Position numbers and translations under genes: made by a program. Below, one piece after another: positions 62,969 to 64,000 of a DNA stretch of 64,000 nt. The notes under the pieces were generated by a model. It had not been told where the DNA came from. It did not search any database and saw nothing but the letters and a program-made list of their open reading frames with translations. This DNA comes from Sporosarcina sp. ACRSM. Its GTDB lineage: Bacteria > Bacillota > Bacilli > Bacillales_A > Planococcaceae. The stretch spans positions 558,001-622,000 of the forward strand of contig NZ_JAKRNU010000001.1 in NCBI RefSeq assembly GCF_022346545.1. Reading direction: 5' to 3'. Position 1 is the stretch's first letter; every line of letters starts with the position of its first letter.

Positions 62969-64000
62969 TTAGCCGATGATGACACGCTCTTGTGGGAATT
63001 GATATTTCTCCACCTTCGTTTTCCCTCCGAGTGTATACAAAAATGAAATCAAGCCGACACGTCCAATAAACATGAGCGCCATAATAATGATTTTACCGAT
63101 TGTCGATAATTCCGACGTCACCCCGAGGGACATGCCGCATGTACCAAATGCGGAAGTGATTTCAAATAGAAGTGCCACGACCGGGATACCCGGCTCCGTG
63201 ATAAGTAAAATTAACAAGGCTGTCATCACCATAATGCCTGCTAACAGAATGACCGCATACGACCGGAATACGTCAATCAACTTAATTTCACGATGAAATA
63301 TATTGATCACTTGTTTCCCGCGGGCAAAATTGATTAAAAACAACAAGGCAATCGCGAATGTCGTTGTCCGGATACCGCCCCCCACCGAACTTGGAGAGGC
63401 TCCGATGAACATCAGTGAGCTGATGACAATATCCGTTGCTTCACTAAACTGCGTCACATCGAACGTCGTCAGTCCCGCCGATCTGGAGGAAACGGAATGG
63501 AAGAGGGATGTAAACAGTTTTTCATGCCATGCCATTCCTTTGAATGAATGCATCGATTCCAATAAGAATATCATAAACGCACCCCAAAGGAGTAAAGCCC
63601 CAAATGTGATCGTCGTAATTTTTGTAAATAATGAAAAGCGGAAATGCGGCACTTTTTTCGAAAAGTACGCTTTCACTTCAATCAAGACAGGAAAACCGAT
63701 TGCGCCGAGAACAATGAGGATCATCGTCACTGTTTGTACGAAGTAATCATTGAAATAGGGAGCCATGGAACTATCCGAGATGCTAAAGCCCGCATTGGTC
63801 GTAGCGGAAACCGCTTTGAACATCCCATTTAGTAAAGCCTCACTGAACGAATCATAATAGCGCATAATATACACTGTTATGAGCAAACCCCCGATCAATT
63901 CGATCAAAAAGATGATTTTGACGATTTCCCGTATCAAATGGACGACACCCGACAAGCTATACTGATTGTGATCGACCATGATGAGTTGTCGTTCACGCAA
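62969..64000 (-). CDS. ktrD: KtrD-like potassium channel subunit (N-terminus beyond window)
   Basis: About 343 residues are inside the window and the frame is still open at the right edge. With full-length KtrB/KtrD near 440-450 residues, roughly the first 100 are missing. It is a TrkH/KtrB-family membrane protein with pore-loop motifs TTNAGFS, SSRSAGLTTFD and TSAFGTCGMS, the selectivity-filter regions of repeats 2-4. It imports potassium with sodium when gated by a KtrA/KtrC ring; the KtrC-like protein is at 27232-27891. KtrD is favoured over KtrB because no regulatory gene adjoins it. Confidence 0.87.
   Translation of the reverse strand: MRERQLIMVDHNQYSLSGVVHLIREIVKIIFLIELIGGLLITVYIMRYYDSFSEALLNGMFKAVSATTNAGFSISDSSMAPYFNDYFVQTVTMILIVLGAIGFPVLIEVKAYFSKKVPHFRFSLFTKITTITFGALLLWGAFMIFLLESMHSFKGMAWHEKLFTSLFHSVSSRSAGLTTFDVTQFSEATDIVISSLMFIGASPSSVGGGIRTTTFAIALLFLINFARGKQVINIFHREIKLIDVFRSYAVILLAGIMVMTALLILLITEPGIPVVALLFEITSAFGTCGMSLGVTSELSTIGKIIIMALMFIGRVGLISFLYTLGGKTKVEKYQFPQERVIIG

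Overview
The window reads as a chromosome segment from a spore-forming, low-to-moderate GC Bacillales bacterium, most like Planococcaceae (Sporosarcina or a close relative). The evidence is protein similarity and gene order. Blocks match the Bacillus subtilis yla, ykt/pdh, ykq/ykr, yku and ykv neighbourhoods (ctaG-ctaA, pycA-ftsW-ylaN, typA-ylaF, pdhABCD, def-rpoY-rnjA-ktrC, ccpC-darB, ykyB, ykwC, ykvS, mhqR). A Spo0E-type phosphatase and a KinA/KinE-like kinase point to a sporulation phosphorelay. No tRNA, rRNA, CRISPR array, transposase or phage gene was seen. Functional names rest on family recognition from memory; no search was run.

Layout. 1-6.8 kb: caa3 cytochrome oxidase (ctaG, ctaFEDC, ctaB) with divergent ctaA. 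7-12.2 kb: pyruvate carboxylase, ftsW, ylaN. 12.4-18.2 kb: yla/ykt housekeeping genes including typA. 18.5-23.5 kb: pyruvate dehydrogenase operon with a strong promoter. 23.7-28.5 kb: ykyA, def, an overlooked 23-codon basic peptide unit, rpoY, rnjA, ktrC, ykuV. 28.7-36.5 kb: a cysteine-rich protein, a CorA-like membrane protein, a PuuR-like regulator with potABCD, and an MFS exporter. 36.5-48.5 kb: one long leftward cluster (large exported membrane protein, ABC-2 transporter, membrane protein with a low-complexity linker, MoxR ATPase, DUF58 and two VWA proteins). 48.8-54.9 kb: ccpC, an MFS pump, darB, a small membrane protein, a GGDEF-EAL protein, ykyB. 55.4-64 kb: ykwC, a spo0E-like gene, ykvS, a lipoprotein, mhqR, a histidine kinase, a radical SAM protein, a visibly GC-rich SDR gene, and ktrD running off the right edge.

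The most unusual content is non-coding. Family A has three copies, each 194 bp (6877-7070, 42738-42931, 48604-48797). Several of its stems show compensatory base changes between copies, which suggests a conserved RNA fold. Family B has two nearly identical copies of about 158 bp in opposite orientation (13501-13658, 55171-55329). Both families carry a similar GGTGGGAGTCTT-type hairpin near one end. Isolated stems that look like pieces of family A serve as hairpins at 36463-36494 and 51829-51867. They look like mobile structured RNAs moved in trans, possibly related to the guide RNAs of IS200/IS605-type elements (TnpB or IscB/HEARO). That link is inference; no partner protein lies in the window.

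Several genes are linked by physiology. ctaA-G and pdhABCD serve respiration and pyruvate oxidation. pycA, darB, ktrC and ktrD are connected through c-di-AMP signalling in B. subtilis, and ccpC controls TCA entry there. The spo0E-like gene and the kinase probably act on the same phosphorelay.
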